From the NCBI RefSeq assembly GCF_030525615.1, contig NZ_JAUNEJ010000003.1, forward strand, positions 230,711 to 294,710: a stretch of 64,000 nucleotides of DNA. Reading direction: 5' to 3'. This DNA comes from Cutibacterium sp. (GTDB lineage: Bacteria; Actinomycetota; Actinomycetes; Propionibacteriales; Propionibacteriaceae). Below the pieces are notes generated by a model. It was not told where the DNA came from. It saw nothing but the letters and a program-made list of their open reading frames with translations, and ran no database searches. Positions 29,152 to 37,666 of the stretch are shown here, in pieces. Made by a program: the position numbers and the translations under genes. The number at the start of each line of letters is the position of its first letter. The stretch's first letter is position 1.

Positions 29152-29514
29152 CTAGTGGGCGTCGCGGCCTCGGAGCCGATCTATCGCCCGGCGGTCTTTC
29201 TTGGTGGGCCGCCCGGCTCCACGGTCGCGACGGGCGACGGGGGTAGATAGGTAGGCAGGTCGAGGAGCTGACAAATCCTGGTAGGCCTCGACCGCGAGTT
29301 TGGCCCCGACTCGTTTGGCGATGGGATCGATGACTTTGAGCACCCTGTCCCAGCCGGGGGTGTGGATAGTGACGACATCACCGGGCTTGACGCCATGGGA
29401 CGGTTTGACTGGATCGCCGTTGAGACGGATGTGACCGCCTTTGACGGCCTCGGTGGCCAGCGACCTTGACTTGTAGACACGCACCGACCACAGCCATACA
29501 TCGATCCTCGTCAT
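29152..29514 (-). CDS. S4-domain RNA-binding protein (Hsp15/RqcP type)
   Basis: 120-aa small protein whose first 75 residues are an S4 RNA-binding domain (TRIDVWLWSVRVYKSRSLATEAVKGGHIRLNGDPVKPSHGVKPGDVVTI). A basic tail (RRDRGAGRPTKKDRRAIDRLRGRD) follows. Relatives (Hsp15, RqcP) bind stalled 50S subunits or tRNA in ribosome rescue; that function is assigned by family only. The frame is open to 29565, but a GGGGAGG site just before tandem ATG codons at 29517 and 29514 fixes the start. Confidence 0.88.
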   Translation of the reverse strand: MTRIDVWLWSVRVYKSRSLATEAVKGGHIRLNGDPVKPSHGVKPGDVVTIHTPGWDRVLKVIDPIAKRVGAKLAVEAYQDLSAPRPAYLSTPVARRDRGAGRPTKKDRRAIDRLRGRDAH

Positions 29515-29608
29515 CATGCCTCCCCGCACCGTGGAAAACGTGACAGTAATGCTAGGGCGAGCCATGCCTCGTTGCAGACGATGGTAGTTCGTGCAGCAAT
29601 ACCACGGC

Positions 29609-29638
29609 TTGTTCCTCGGATAGCGCGTCGGATAGAGT
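29609..29638 (+). promoter_or_regulatory. promoter of the SRP RNA gene
   Basis: TTGTTC (29609-29614) and TAGAGT (29633-29638) are 18 bp apart, placing the start of transcription near the 5' end of the folded SRP RNA at about 29646. Confidence 0.55.
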
Positions 29639-29645
29639 GGAACTC

Positions 29646-29738
29646 GGTTCCTCGTGCGGCGGCACCCGACTGAACTCCCCCAGGACCGAGAGGTAGCAAG
29701 GGTAGGTTGGCTCTACCGGGTGCGCGGGGAACCCTTTT
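29646..29738 (+). ncRNA. ffs: signal recognition particle RNA (4.5S type)
   Basis: A long hairpin of about 95 nt. The closing helix pairs GGTTCC (29646-29651) with GGGGAACC (29726-29733). The apical part carries the universal SRP domain IV: AGGACCGAGAGGTAGCAAGG, with a GAGA tetraloop and the asymmetric Ffh-binding loop. A run of T follows at 29734-29739. The RNA scaffolds Ffh for targeting of membrane proteins. It lies upstream of dnaX, a common place for ffs in bacteria. Confidence 0.92.
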
Positions 29739-29788
29739 TATGTCTGTGCATATCTGTGACAATGCTTCGGCACCGAGAGGGGGTCGCT

Positions 29789-30145
29789 ATGGACGATCAG
29801 CGGCGCATTATCACCACTGACCGTGCCGGTTCCATCTGGGCAGGTATCACCTGGTGCTCGCTGCTGCTGTTTATCGTCTCCGGTCTGCTCGCGATGATGG
29901 CCCAAACCGTACTGCCGGCCAATCTCGGTTACCCTCAGCTTCACGACAGCGGGGTGCCAGCATGGTTGACGTGGACGGTGGTCGGGGTAGACATCGCCGC
30001 GTTTTTCGTCCCGCCCTTGGTGACGACCTCTTGCGGGCGTAAAGCCAAGAGGCTGGGACATCCAGTGCGTTCGGCTGTTCGGATCGCCTGGGTGACTTTC
30101 GCCGTCGTAACCCTCATCAGCCTGCTGTTGGTCCTCTTTGGCTGA
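29789..30145 (+). CDS. small three-helix membrane protein, unknown function
   Basis: 118-aa protein that I do not recognise. Three hydrophobic helices are visible: SIWAGITWCSLLLFIVSGLLAMM, WLTWTVVGVDIAAFFVPPLVTT, and IAWVTFAVVTLISLLLVLFG. ATG 29789 is chosen because of the GAGGGGG ribosome site 6 bp upstream; the frame extends to 29654, through the SRP RNA gene, which is not coding. It lies between ffs and dnaX. Confidence 0.7.
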   Translation: MDDQRRIITTDRAGSIWAGITWCSLLLFIVSGLLAMMAQTVLPANLGYPQLHDSGVPAWLTWTVVGVDIAAFFVPPLVTTSCGRKAKRLGHPVRSAVRIAWVTFAVVTLISLLLVLFG

Positions 30146-30213
30146 GGTTGTTCCGCTCACAGCCCCCCGGACCGAAGAGAATTGTGTCGTGATCGTCAAC
30201 TAGGGTTCTTCCC

Positions 30214-33147
30214 GTGGATGAAAGGGTGCCTGAGCCGGGCATGGAGGACGAGGTCGTCGAACCTGAAGCCTTCGAGCAAGACGGTCCGGATCTTTTTGGC
30301 GACGAGCAGCCGCCGCGCCCCCTCATGCCCCCTGACGAAGCCACCCCTGACGACGATCTCCCTTCCGATCTGCGTGACCCGGGGCCGCTGGACGGTCCGG
30401 AGACCCCTGCGGAACCTGATGGCCTCGAGACCGAGGAAGATGAGATGGACGCCGACGTCATTGCGGGGAGCCAAGAATTCATCACGGAAGGCCCCGGCAC
30501 CGTCCCCGATGATATGCCAGAGCCCCCGCTAGCCCTCTACCGGCGTTACCGTCCCGAGACTTTCGACCAAGTCATCGGTGAAGACCACGTCATCGAGCCT
30601 CTCAAGCGTGCCATCCTCAACAATCGCGTCAACCATGCCTATCTGTTCTCCGGGCCGCGTGGCTGCGGCAAGACGACGACTGCCCGGATTTTGGCCCGAG
30701 CGCTCAACTGCGAGCAGGGACCGACGCCGACTCCGTGCGGAAAGTGTCAGTCGTGCCGCGATCTAGCCTGTGGTGGTCCCGGGTCGATCGACGTCATCGA
30801 GATCGACGCGGCCTCCCACGGAGGCGTTGACGACGCCCGTGATCTGCGGGAGCGGGCCTTCTTCGCCCCGGTCCATTCGCGCTACAAGATCTACATCATC
30901 GACGAGGCCCACATGGTCACCCCGCAGGGATTCAACGCCTTGCTGAAACTCGTCGAAGAACCGCCGCCGCACGTCAAATTCATCTTTGCGACGACGGAGC
31001 CTGAAAAGGTGATCGGGACAATCCGCTCCCGAACCCACCACTATCCCTTCCGCTTGGTGCCGCCGAAGATTCTTGTCGACTATTTGGGTGGGCTGTGCGC
31101 CAAGGAGGGGATCGACGTTGACCACGCCGTCCTTCCCCTCGTCGTGCGTGCTGGTGGCGGGTCGGTGCGAGACAGCCTGTCGGTACTGGATCAGCTGCTC
31201 GGCGGTGCCGCTGACGGTCACGTCAGTTACGAACAGGCGGCAGCTCTGCTCGGCTACACTCCCGAGGCCCTTCTCGACGAGATTGTTGACGCTTTTGCAG
31301 CTGGCGACGCTCATGAAGTCTTTGCCACCATCGACAAGGTTATTGAAGTCGGTCAGGACCCGCGTCGTTTTGCTGAGGATCTACTGCGCCGGATGCGTGA
31401 TCTTGTCATCATCTCGGCGGTCCCGGACGCGTGTCGTACTGGACTCATTGACGTCTCTCCCGAGCAGGCCACTCGATTGGCTCATCAGGTGGCTGGTTTT
31501 GGAGCCGGCGAACTCACTCGTGCTGCCGAGGTTCTGGCTACCGGCCTGACGAATATGCGCGGCACGACCGCCCCTAGGCTTCATCTGGAGCTGATGTGTT
31601 CGCGGATTTTGCTTCCTGCAGCTGACACTGACGGTCGAGGTATCCATGCCCGTCTGGAGCGGTTGGAACGTAGACTCGGCGTCTCGGGTCCTGTTGACGA
31701 AGGTGACCGCAATACGACTCAGAGTCGGTCTGGTCCCCGCCCCGCCGAGCGGCCTCAGCGCCCTCCCCAGCACTGGCCGGGCGGGGGTTCCGCAGCTGCC
31801 GATCATGCCCAGCAACCTGCCGATCACCTCCCGGAACGCAACGAGACTCAGAACGTGCCAGGTGATCGTCGCTCGGGTCCTGCGCAGACCGCTCAGCCGG
31901 AGACGCGTGTCGGCACGTCCGGGCCGTCGGCTGAGTCCCGTGGCCCCCAGCAGCCCGCCCGGCGTCCTTCTGGACGTCCGCGTCCCAGCCGTAGGGACTA
32001 TCGGCCAGGTAATCAATCCGCTGGCCAGCCGTCGCCGGTTCCGAACCATCCGGGTGAGCAAGGCAGTCATGCAGAGGGTGTCATCGACATCACGACCCTG
32101 CGTCGTGAGTGGCCGCAGGTACTGGACGCTGTCAAGGATGGCGGACGCGTTGCCTGGATGATTCTCAGCGGTTACGCCCAAGTCTTGGAGGTTCACGGTA
32201 ACCAAGCCACTCTGGGATTCTCCAACCCGGGCGCTCGGGAAGGGTTCGTCAACGGTAATTACCCCAAGATCCTGCACGACGCCGTCGTGAAGGTGTTGGG
32301 GGTGGACATGGCTTTCACAGCGGTAATTGGAGAGCCTCCGGCGGCAGTACGTCCCGAGTTCCACCAGGAACCGACGGCTCCCGAGCCTCCGGCAGATCAC
32401 TCCTGGGCTTCGTCGCCGCCTGATAGCTGGGTCAGCGATCCGGGACGCAGCGATCGTCAACCGGACCCTACTCCACCTGGCCGGGCTTCTCAGGACCGAC
32501 CGGGTGATCGTCAGCCGGGTTCTGATGACGTCTCAGTCGAGTTCGCGAACACGTCGTCCAACAGTTCCCGCCCCACCGACCCGAGCGAGAACGCCTCCGT
32601 CTCTGGCTCCACCGTCGAGAACCAGCCCGGAGAGGTTCACGATAAGGTCGGGGAGTCCGGGCTGGTAGCTGGCGGCCAGGGGTCAAACAGTGCCGAGGGT
32701 CCAGTTAGTGCCGAGGACCCAAGCAGTGCCGATTCAGGCGGTGCCAAGGATTCAGGCAGTGTCGAGGGTCCAAGCAGTGCTGAGAGTCCAAACACTGCCG
32801 AGGCAGCTGATCCACCCCCAGATATGGTGCCGACCGACCCTACCGAGAAGGCTGGCAGCAGTGAGTCCCAAGAGCCAGACCAGGGTCAGAGGGACTCCGG
32901 CGTACCGCCCCAGACCGGCTCATCATCCCACGCCATCACCCATCGCTGGAGCGAGCGTGTCAAGAGCAGTGTCCGTCCGCTCGAGACCGGCCGTCATCGT
33001 CTGGTCCCGGTGGAGGAGCCTCCTGACGAGGAGGGCGAATGGGACGATACGATCTTGGAGGAGTCCAATGAGAGTCCAGTCGACCTCATCATGCGTGAGC
33101 TGGGCGGGATCGTCATCGATACTTCCGGCGATACAGCTGGCACATGA
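30214..33147 (+). CDS. dnaX: DNA polymerase III subunits gamma and tau
   Basis: 977-aa clamp-loader ATPase. A 105-residue acidic, Pro-rich N-terminal extension precedes the normal start region ALYRRYRPETFDQVIGEDHV. Walker A is GPRGCGKTTT, the zinc site is C-x8-C-x2-C-x2-C (CEQGPTPTPCGKCQSC), Walker B is IIDEAHMVT, and sensor 1 is FATTEPEKVIGTIRSR. After the collar domain (to about residue 475) come a Pro/Gln/Arg-rich linker, a small conserved tau domain (REWPQVLDAVKDGGRVAWMIL) and a long Ser/Glu/Pro-rich tail with imperfect repeats (SAEGP, SAEDPSSADS) at about 32690-32810. GTG 30214 is preceded by TAGGGT and seven bases, so the extension seems to be translated from a leaderless mRNA. Confidence 0.93.
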   Translation: MDERVPEPGMEDEVVEPEAFEQDGPDLFGDEQPPRPLMPPDEATPDDDLPSDLRDPGPLDGPETPAEPDGLETEEDEMDADVIAGSQEFITEGPGTVPDDMPEPPLALYRRYRPETFDQVIGEDHVIEPLKRAILNNRVNHAYLFSGPRGCGKTTTARILARALNCEQGPTPTPCGKCQSCRDLACGGPGSIDVIEIDAASHGGVDDARDLRERAFFAPVHSRYKIYIIDEAHMVTPQGFNALLKLVEEPPPHVKFIFATTEPEKVIGTIRSRTHHYPFRLVPPKILVDYLGGLCAKEGIDVDHAVLPLVVRAGGGSVRDSLSVLDQLLGGAADGHVSYEQAAALLGYTPEALLDEIVDAFAAGDAHEVFATIDKVIEVGQDPRRFAEDLLRRMRDLVIISAVPDACRTGLIDVSPEQATRLAHQVAGFGAGELTRAAEVLATGLTNMRGTTAPRLHLELMCSRILLPAADTDGRGIHARLERLERRLGVSGPVDEGDRNTTQSRSGPRPAERPQRPPQHWPGGGSAAADHAQQPADHLPERNETQNVPGDRRSGPAQTAQPETRVGTSGPSAESRGPQQPARRPSGRPRPSRRDYRPGNQSAGQPSPVPNHPGEQGSHAEGVIDITTLRREWPQVLDAVKDGGRVAWMILSGYAQVLEVHGNQATLGFSNPGAREGFVNGNYPKILHDAVVKVLGVDMAFTAVIGEPPAAVRPEFHQEPTAPEPPADHSWASSPPDSWVSDPGRSDRQPDPTPPGRASQDRPGDRQPGSDDVSVEFANTSSNSSRPTDPSENASVSGSTVENQPGEVHDKVGESGLVAGGQGSNSAEGPVSAEDPSSADSGGAKDSGSVEGPSSAESPNTAEAADPPPDMVPTDPTEKAGSSESQEPDQGQRDSGVPPQTGSSSHAITHRWSERVKSSVRPLETGRHRLVPVEEPPDEEGEWDDTILEESNESPVDLIMRELGGIVIDTSGDTAGT

Positions 33148-33270
33148 ATGTGTCGGAATTGACGCGCAGATGTCTGACTCACAGACTCGTCGTCGCTACC
33201 GGCTACTGTGGATGACGACATCAGGCTGCCCCACAGATAGAGGACCAGGGGCCACACACAGGGAGACATC

Positions 33271-33594
33271 ATGACCACTGGAGGATTTGACCTCGGCGGA
33301 CTCGACATGGGTGCCTTGCTCGCTCAGGCCCAGTCTGTCCAGAGCCAACTCGAGGCGGCCCAGAATAAGCTCGCTGAAAGCAGTTTCAAGGGCACCGCTG
33401 GCGGTGGACTCGTGTGCGCGACGGTCACCGGAGCCGGTGAACTCGATGGCCTCACGATCGCACCCGAGGCCCTTGAGGACACCGACGCCGAGACCCTGGC
33501 TGATCTCGTCGTGGCCGCCGTCAAGGACGCCACCGAGCAGGCTCGCACCATGCAACGGTCCCTCATGCCGCAGGTGCCCGGCATAGGACTGTGA
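33271..33594 (+). CDS. ybaB: YbaB/EbfC nucleoid-associated protein
   Basis: 107-aa protein of the YbaB/EbfC family: an N-terminal helix with MGALLAQAQSVQSQLEAAQNKLAES and a core ending AETLADLVVAAVKDATEQARTMQ. The family forms DNA-binding dimers shaped like tweezers. It sits in the widely conserved order dnaX-ybaB-recR. The ATG has a GGGAGA site. The 123 bp between dnaX and this gene hold no other gene. Confidence 0.93.
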   Translation: MTTGGFDLGGLDMGALLAQAQSVQSQLEAAQNKLAESSFKGTAGGGLVCATVTGAGELDGLTIAPEALEDTDAETLADLVVAAVKDATEQARTMQRSLMPQVPGIGL

Positions 33595-33615
33595 ACCCCA
33601 CCGACAGGAGGATTA

Positions 33616-34221
33616 ATGTACGACGGTCCGCTGCAGGAACTCATTGACGCCCTTTCCCGGCTGCCTGGGATCGGGCCGAAGGGCGCTCAGCGGATCGCTT
33701 TCTACATCCTTGACGCTCCTGTCGACGAGGTCAACGAACTAGCCGACGCCCTCCGTGAGGTCAAGGAGAAGGCCAAGTTCTGCAAGGTCTGCTTCAACGT
33801 CTCCTCCGATGAGGTGTGCCAGTACTGCCGTGACCCGCGTCGGGACCAGTCGATGATCTGCGTCGTCGAGGAGTCTAAGGATGTCATCGCGGTGGAGCGT
33901 ACCCGGCAGTTTCGTGGTCTGTACCACGTGTTGGGCGGGGCCATCTCCCCGCTGGATGGCAAGGGTCCTGCTGATCTCCACATTCGTGAATTGTGCCAGC
34001 GGCTGGCCGACGAGACGGTGACCGAGGTGATCCTTGCTACCAACCCGAACCTCGAGGGGGAGGCCACGGCGACGTACCTGTCTCGTCTCATTAGTCCCAT
34101 GGGCGTCACGGTGTCGCGTCTGGCCTCGGGTCTGCCGGTCGGCGGCGACCTGGAATACGCTGACGAGGTAACACTGGGGCGTGCCTTCGAGGGCCGTCTT
34201 CGCGTCGGCGTCGGTGCCTGA
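33616..34221 (+). CDS. recR: recombination protein RecR
   Basis: 201-aa RecR. The order is a helix-hairpin-helix region ([21 protein letters not shown]), a C4 zinc finger ([16 protein letters not shown]), and a Toprim domain ([17 protein letters not shown] ... [10 protein letters not shown]). A conserved C-terminal [19 protein letters not shown] follows. With RecO it loads RecA on gapped DNA. It lies 21 bp after ybaB with a GGAGG site. Confidence 0.97.
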   Translation: MYDGPLQELIDALSRLPGIGPKGAQRIAFYILDAPVDEVNELADALREVKEKAKFCKVCFNVSSDEVCQYCRDPRRDQSMICVVEESKDVIAVERTRQFRGLYHVLGGAISPLDGKGPADLHIRELCQRLADETVTEVILATNPNLEGEATATYLSRLISPMGVTVSRLASGLPVGGDLEYADEVTLGRAFEGRLRVGVGA

Positions 34222-34329
34222 TGTGTGTTCTGTCTCATCAGGTGGTCAAAAAACTGATGTTTATTTGACCGACGGATAGCGTGTATACGGCTTCTCAACG
34301 ACGATTACATCACGGTACCCGGAGGTCGT

Positions 34330-34851
34330 ATGTCCATTAAGTTTGCCATCCTCGCCTTACTGGCTGAGACTCCTCGTCACGGGTATGAGATCAAGAATGA
34401 GTTTGATCGTCGTACAAATCACACCTGGTCCCTCAATATCGGACAGGTTTACACAACTTTGGACCGCCTTGAGCGTGACCGATTGTGTTTCCGTGGCGAC
34501 GAGACTCCCGATGGCAGGGTGATTGCCACCATTACCCCAGCAGGTCGCGAAGCGGTGCGTCAGTGGTTTGCCACCCCCATTGCGCCTCGTACCCCGCCGC
34601 GCAATGAGCTGGCCATCAAGATTGCTCTTGCTGCTACCTCGAAGGATATTGACGTTGCTGCCCTGATCCAGGATCAGCGCCGCGCCACCACGCACCAGCT
34701 GCAGGAATACCGTCAAGCCCGTGACGGTGTGGCCGGAGATGATCTCGCCGGTCAGCTCCTTATCGACGGAATGGTTTTCGCTGCGGAGGCCGAGCTGCGC
34801 TGGCTTGACCACTGCGCGGCCAAGGTCGCCGAGAAAGTTGGGGCTGACTGA
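34330..34851 (+). CDS. PadR-family transcriptional regulator
   Basis: 173-aa regulator. The N-terminal winged helix shows the PadR hallmark ILALLAETPRHGYEIKNEFDRRT ... IGQVYTTLDRLERD. The C-terminal helical part is typical of subfamily 2 dimerisation domains. PadR proteins usually repress nearby transporter or stress genes. It stands alone between recR (108 bp away) and the convergent ThrE-like gene; an AT-rich patch with the small palindrome GTATAC near 34280 may be its operator. ATG 34330 has a GGAGG site. Confidence 0.9.
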   Translation: MSIKFAILALLAETPRHGYEIKNEFDRRTNHTWSLNIGQVYTTLDRLERDRLCFRGDETPDGRVIATITPAGREAVRQWFATPIAPRTPPRNELAIKIALAATSKDIDVAALIQDQRRATTHQLQEYRQARDGVAGDDLAGQLLIDGMVFAAEAELRWLDHCAAKVAEKVGAD

Positions 34852-34926
34852 CCCGCAGACTGCCCTGGTTAACCAGCGGTTACTGTCCTGCTGGGGTGAC
34901 GTGCGGGTACTACCGCGTTGTCGTTA

Positions 34927-36759
34927 CTACCGTGCCCAGGTTCCCGTCATGGACGGGTCGTTGTCAGGATTGTTGAGAGCCGGATGGTGCGGATCAGCCG
35001 GGGGCTGGGAGCGACGACGCCGCCGTTCGCGGGGAACAGCCTGGCCAGCACCCCAAGACGCCAGAGTCGCCAACCGGGAGCGCAGGTCTTTCGGCAAGGT
35101 GAAGGGGCGAGCAATGAGGGCTCCGAAGCTGCCGCCCACCGCCAGCGCTACCCCTACCAGCAGAGCTTCCAGGAAGAGGGTCCAGCCATTGTCGGTGGTC
35201 CCGGTGGTGTCGGTCTGGGAGTTGACGATCATGTATAGCGCTCGGTACATCATGACGCCAGGCATTAACGGGACGATGGCGATCGTCACCAGACCGAGTT
35301 GAGGTATTTTCCAGCGTTGCGCGCCTAGGGCGGCAATGATCCCGGCGACCATGGCGCCAAGTCCGGAAGCGGCAGACACTGATCCTGTCAGCTGCATTCC
35401 GAGGAGATAACCGGCCCACGCGGCAGCCCCCAGCACCGCACAGATAGCCAGGGTGCGGTATCCGGCGTGGGAGGAGACTCCGAAGGTGACGGCGATGACA
35501 GCCGCGCAGATCATTTGCAGAATGGGGTTGGTCGAGAACCCCAAGGCTGGCGAGATGTACCCCGGCACGCCTAGTCGTAGCCCGATCCACATGACGGTGA
35601 TGATGCCCAGGATGATGCCGCCTGTTTGTACAAACCCCTCCAAGAATCGTCCTGAACTGGTGACGACGTAGCCGTCGAGGGCGTCCTGGGAAGCGGTGAC
35701 GAAGGAACCTCCTGCCAGCAGGGAGACGATTCCGGCCGCAACGATGAGGGAGGGGGAGAGGGGAAGGGGTTCGTGAGAGGCTGCCATGTACACCATTACG
35801 AGCAGGGCGAATGCAGTGGCGACGGCTCCGCCGGCAGCTTGGGTGAAGAAGTTCGTGATCCTTTTGCGCGCCATCGCCTGAACGGTGGCGTCGACGAGGC
35901 AGGTGGAGAAAAAGCTCAGCACACCGTCCATGACGGTGCCGCCGAACAGAGTTGACAGCCCGGCACCCATAAGACCCATGTTCATGGTGACGAACCATTG
36001 CCGGTAGAGACGCGGGCTTCGGGTGATGGCCGCAAGTCGATCGGCGGCCTCCTCCAGTCCAACTGGTGTGGTCTTATCGCAAATGTCGTCGACGAGGAGC
36101 TGGAGTTCGCCCAGTCTCTGGTAGTCGTTGCTGCTGGAACGCACTACTCGCAAAGCGGTGATTGGGTCTTCTTCCAGGCCACGGTGCTGGGTGACGATGA
36201 CAGAGGTGTTGGTGATGTCGATGTGGACGGTCACCCCGTAGGTTGCGGTGATTCGCAGGGCCATCGCGATGGCTTCCGAGACCGAGCCTCCGACCGAGAT
36301 CGCCATGACGGCGACCCGTGTTACCAGGTCGACGACTCGTCGTGCCTGCTGTTCCGCCATGTCGGCGTCGCCCGGGTTGAGGGCGAGGGTGGTCTCCATC
36401 GGGGTTTCCGCACGGAAAAAGCGCTCCAAGGGCACACGACGTGCGCGGTGAACCTTGGGAGGCCGGGAGCGATGGTTTTTGCACGCGCTGGTCTGCGGTG
36501 AGGTCGTCACGGACGGCGGCAAGGTCCATGACGTCGAGGCGGTGTGCAGTGAGCCGAGTCGTGTCGGGCTGTCGTCAATCGCTGGGGTGGAGGGTTTCGG
36601 GCGGACGCGGCTTTGGGGTGCGGGCTGAGCCGACGCTTGCCCGGGGCGAAAGATACGCGCGTCGATACCGTCAGCGGTGAGCGGGATGGGTTCGTCGTCG
36701 TGCCAGGGGTGCTGAGGTGACGCGGACCCGCTGCGAGTGTTCTTCCGCTCATCCGTCAT
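34927..36759 (-). CDS. threonine/serine exporter family protein (ThrE type)
   Basis: 610-aa membrane protein. A disordered, Pro/Ser-rich N-terminus of about 130 residues precedes a cytosolic part (DADMAEQQARRVVDLVTRVAVMAISVGGSVSEAIAMALRI) and two five-helix blocks corresponding to the ThrE and DUF3815 (ThrE_2) domains. ThrE of Corynebacterium exports threonine and serine using the proton gradient. The frame is open to 37089, across the divergent HAD gene; ATG 36759 with an AGGGGG site is the better start. It converges on the PadR gene. Confidence 0.88.
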   Translation of the reverse strand: MTDERKNTRSGSASPQHPWHDDEPIPLTADGIDARIFRPGQASAQPAPQSRVRPKPSTPAIDDSPTRLGSLHTASTSWTLPPSVTTSPQTSACKNHRSRPPKVHRARRVPLERFFRAETPMETTLALNPGDADMAEQQARRVVDLVTRVAVMAISVGGSVSEAIAMALRITATYGVTVHIDITNTSVIVTQHRGLEEDPITALRVVRSSSNDYQRLGELQLLVDDICDKTTPVGLEEAADRLAAITRSPRLYRQWFVTMNMGLMGAGLSTLFGGTVMDGVLSFFSTCLVDATVQAMARKRITNFFTQAAGGAVATAFALLVMVYMAASHEPLPLSPSLIVAAGIVSLLAGGSFVTASQDALDGYVVTSSGRFLEGFVQTGGIILGIITVMWIGLRLGVPGYISPALGFSTNPILQMICAAVIAVTFGVSSHAGYRTLAICAVLGAAAWAGYLLGMQLTGSVSAASGLGAMVAGIIAALGAQRWKIPQLGLVTIAIVPLMPGVMMYRALYMIVNSQTDTTGTTDNGWTLFLEALLVGVALAVGGSFGALIARPFTLPKDLRSRLATLASWGAGQAVPRERRRRRSQPPADPHHPALNNPDNDPSMTGTWAR

Positions 36760-36856
36760 CGCCAGTACCCCCTCTGCACAGGAACACCCCGCACAACCAT
36801 TGTGGTGGTCCCCGCCGACGGAACCCAAACTAGGCAAGGGTCGATAGGCTGGCTGG

Positions 36857-37657
36857 GTGCTTATTGCCACCGATCTTGACGGAACCTTTCTCGGCCCAGA
36901 CGCGCGGGTATCTGCTCGAAATCGTGCTGCTGTTGAGGCTGCTGAGTCAGCTGGTGTGCATGTCGTCCCGGTGACTGGGCGGGCGATGAGCGGGCTGCGC
37001 AACCTTGGTCCGGTTTTCCGTCGATACGCTCTGGTGTGCAATGGCGCGGTTGGCCTGGATCTATCTACTGACGAAGTTTTGTACACCATGGCGATGTCGC
37101 CCGAGACGGTGAGGACTTTTGTCGAGACGATGACCGCTCATCTTCCGGGCTGCCTGTTTTGTGCGGCAGTCGAGGATTCTTCGGTTTTCGCCCTCGAGGC
37201 TGGCTATGACGATCTCACCCCGCCGTACGAGGCCGAGAACGACCCGGCTGAACACGTCGTGGTCACCCGGGAGGAATTGTGTTCCCGGGAGGCGTTGAAA
37301 CTCATGGTCGCCCATCCGACGGTGCCGGCAGGGGAGGTTTTTACGCTGGCTGAGCGTCTCGCGATTCCGGGGGTCCACACCACATGGGCTGGATTCTCGC
37401 TGGCCGAGGCGAACCGGGCTGACGTCAACAAGGCGGTAGGGCTTAGCGAGATCTGCAGGGTTCTTGGCGAGGATCGCGCCGACGTGGTTGCTTTGGGAGA
37501 TGGGGCTAATGATGTCGAGATGTTGCAGTGGGCCGGCATCTCGTACGCTATGGCCGACGCCAACCCCCTTGCCGTCGCAGCTGCTGATCTGCGCGCACCT
37601 TCCTGTGCCGAGGACGGATTTGCCGTTGTCGTCGAGAAGATCTTGGCAGCCGGATAA
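36857..37657 (+). CDS. Cof-type HAD phosphatase 1
   Basis: 266-aa haloacid dehalogenase-fold hydrolase with a C2-type cap. Motif I is IATDLDGTFLGPD at the N-terminus, a conserved Thr sits in VPVTGRAMSGL, and motif IV is VVALGDGANDVEMLQWAG. Such enzymes dephosphorylate sugar phosphates or flavins; the exact substrate is not readable. GTG 36857 is preceded by TAGGCT and six bases, so the mRNA is likely leaderless. A close paralogue follows. Confidence 0.9.
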   Translation: MLIATDLDGTFLGPDARVSARNRAAVEAAESAGVHVVPVTGRAMSGLRNLGPVFRRYALVCNGAVGLDLSTDEVLYTMAMSPETVRTFVETMTAHLPGCLFCAAVEDSSVFALEAGYDDLTPPYEAENDPAEHVVVTREELCSREALKLMVAHPTVPAGEVFTLAERLAIPGVHTTWAGFSLAEANRADVNKAVGLSEICRVLGEDRADVVALGDGANDVEMLQWAGISYAMADANPLAVAAADLRAPSCAEDGFAVVVEKILAAG

Positions 37658-37666
37658 TCTCGCAGT

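Noticed and set aside
29654..29788. Upstream extension of the small membrane protein before dnaX
   Set aside because: This stretch is the SRP RNA gene and its terminator, so it is not coding.
31381..32460. 359-codon open frame opposite dnaX
   Set aside because: Composition is a shadow of the Pro/Gln/Arg-rich linker of DnaX; no recognisable domain.
36760..37089. N-terminal extension of the ThrE-like gene
   Set aside because: It overlaps the divergent HAD gene and lacks a ribosome site, while ATG 36759 has one.
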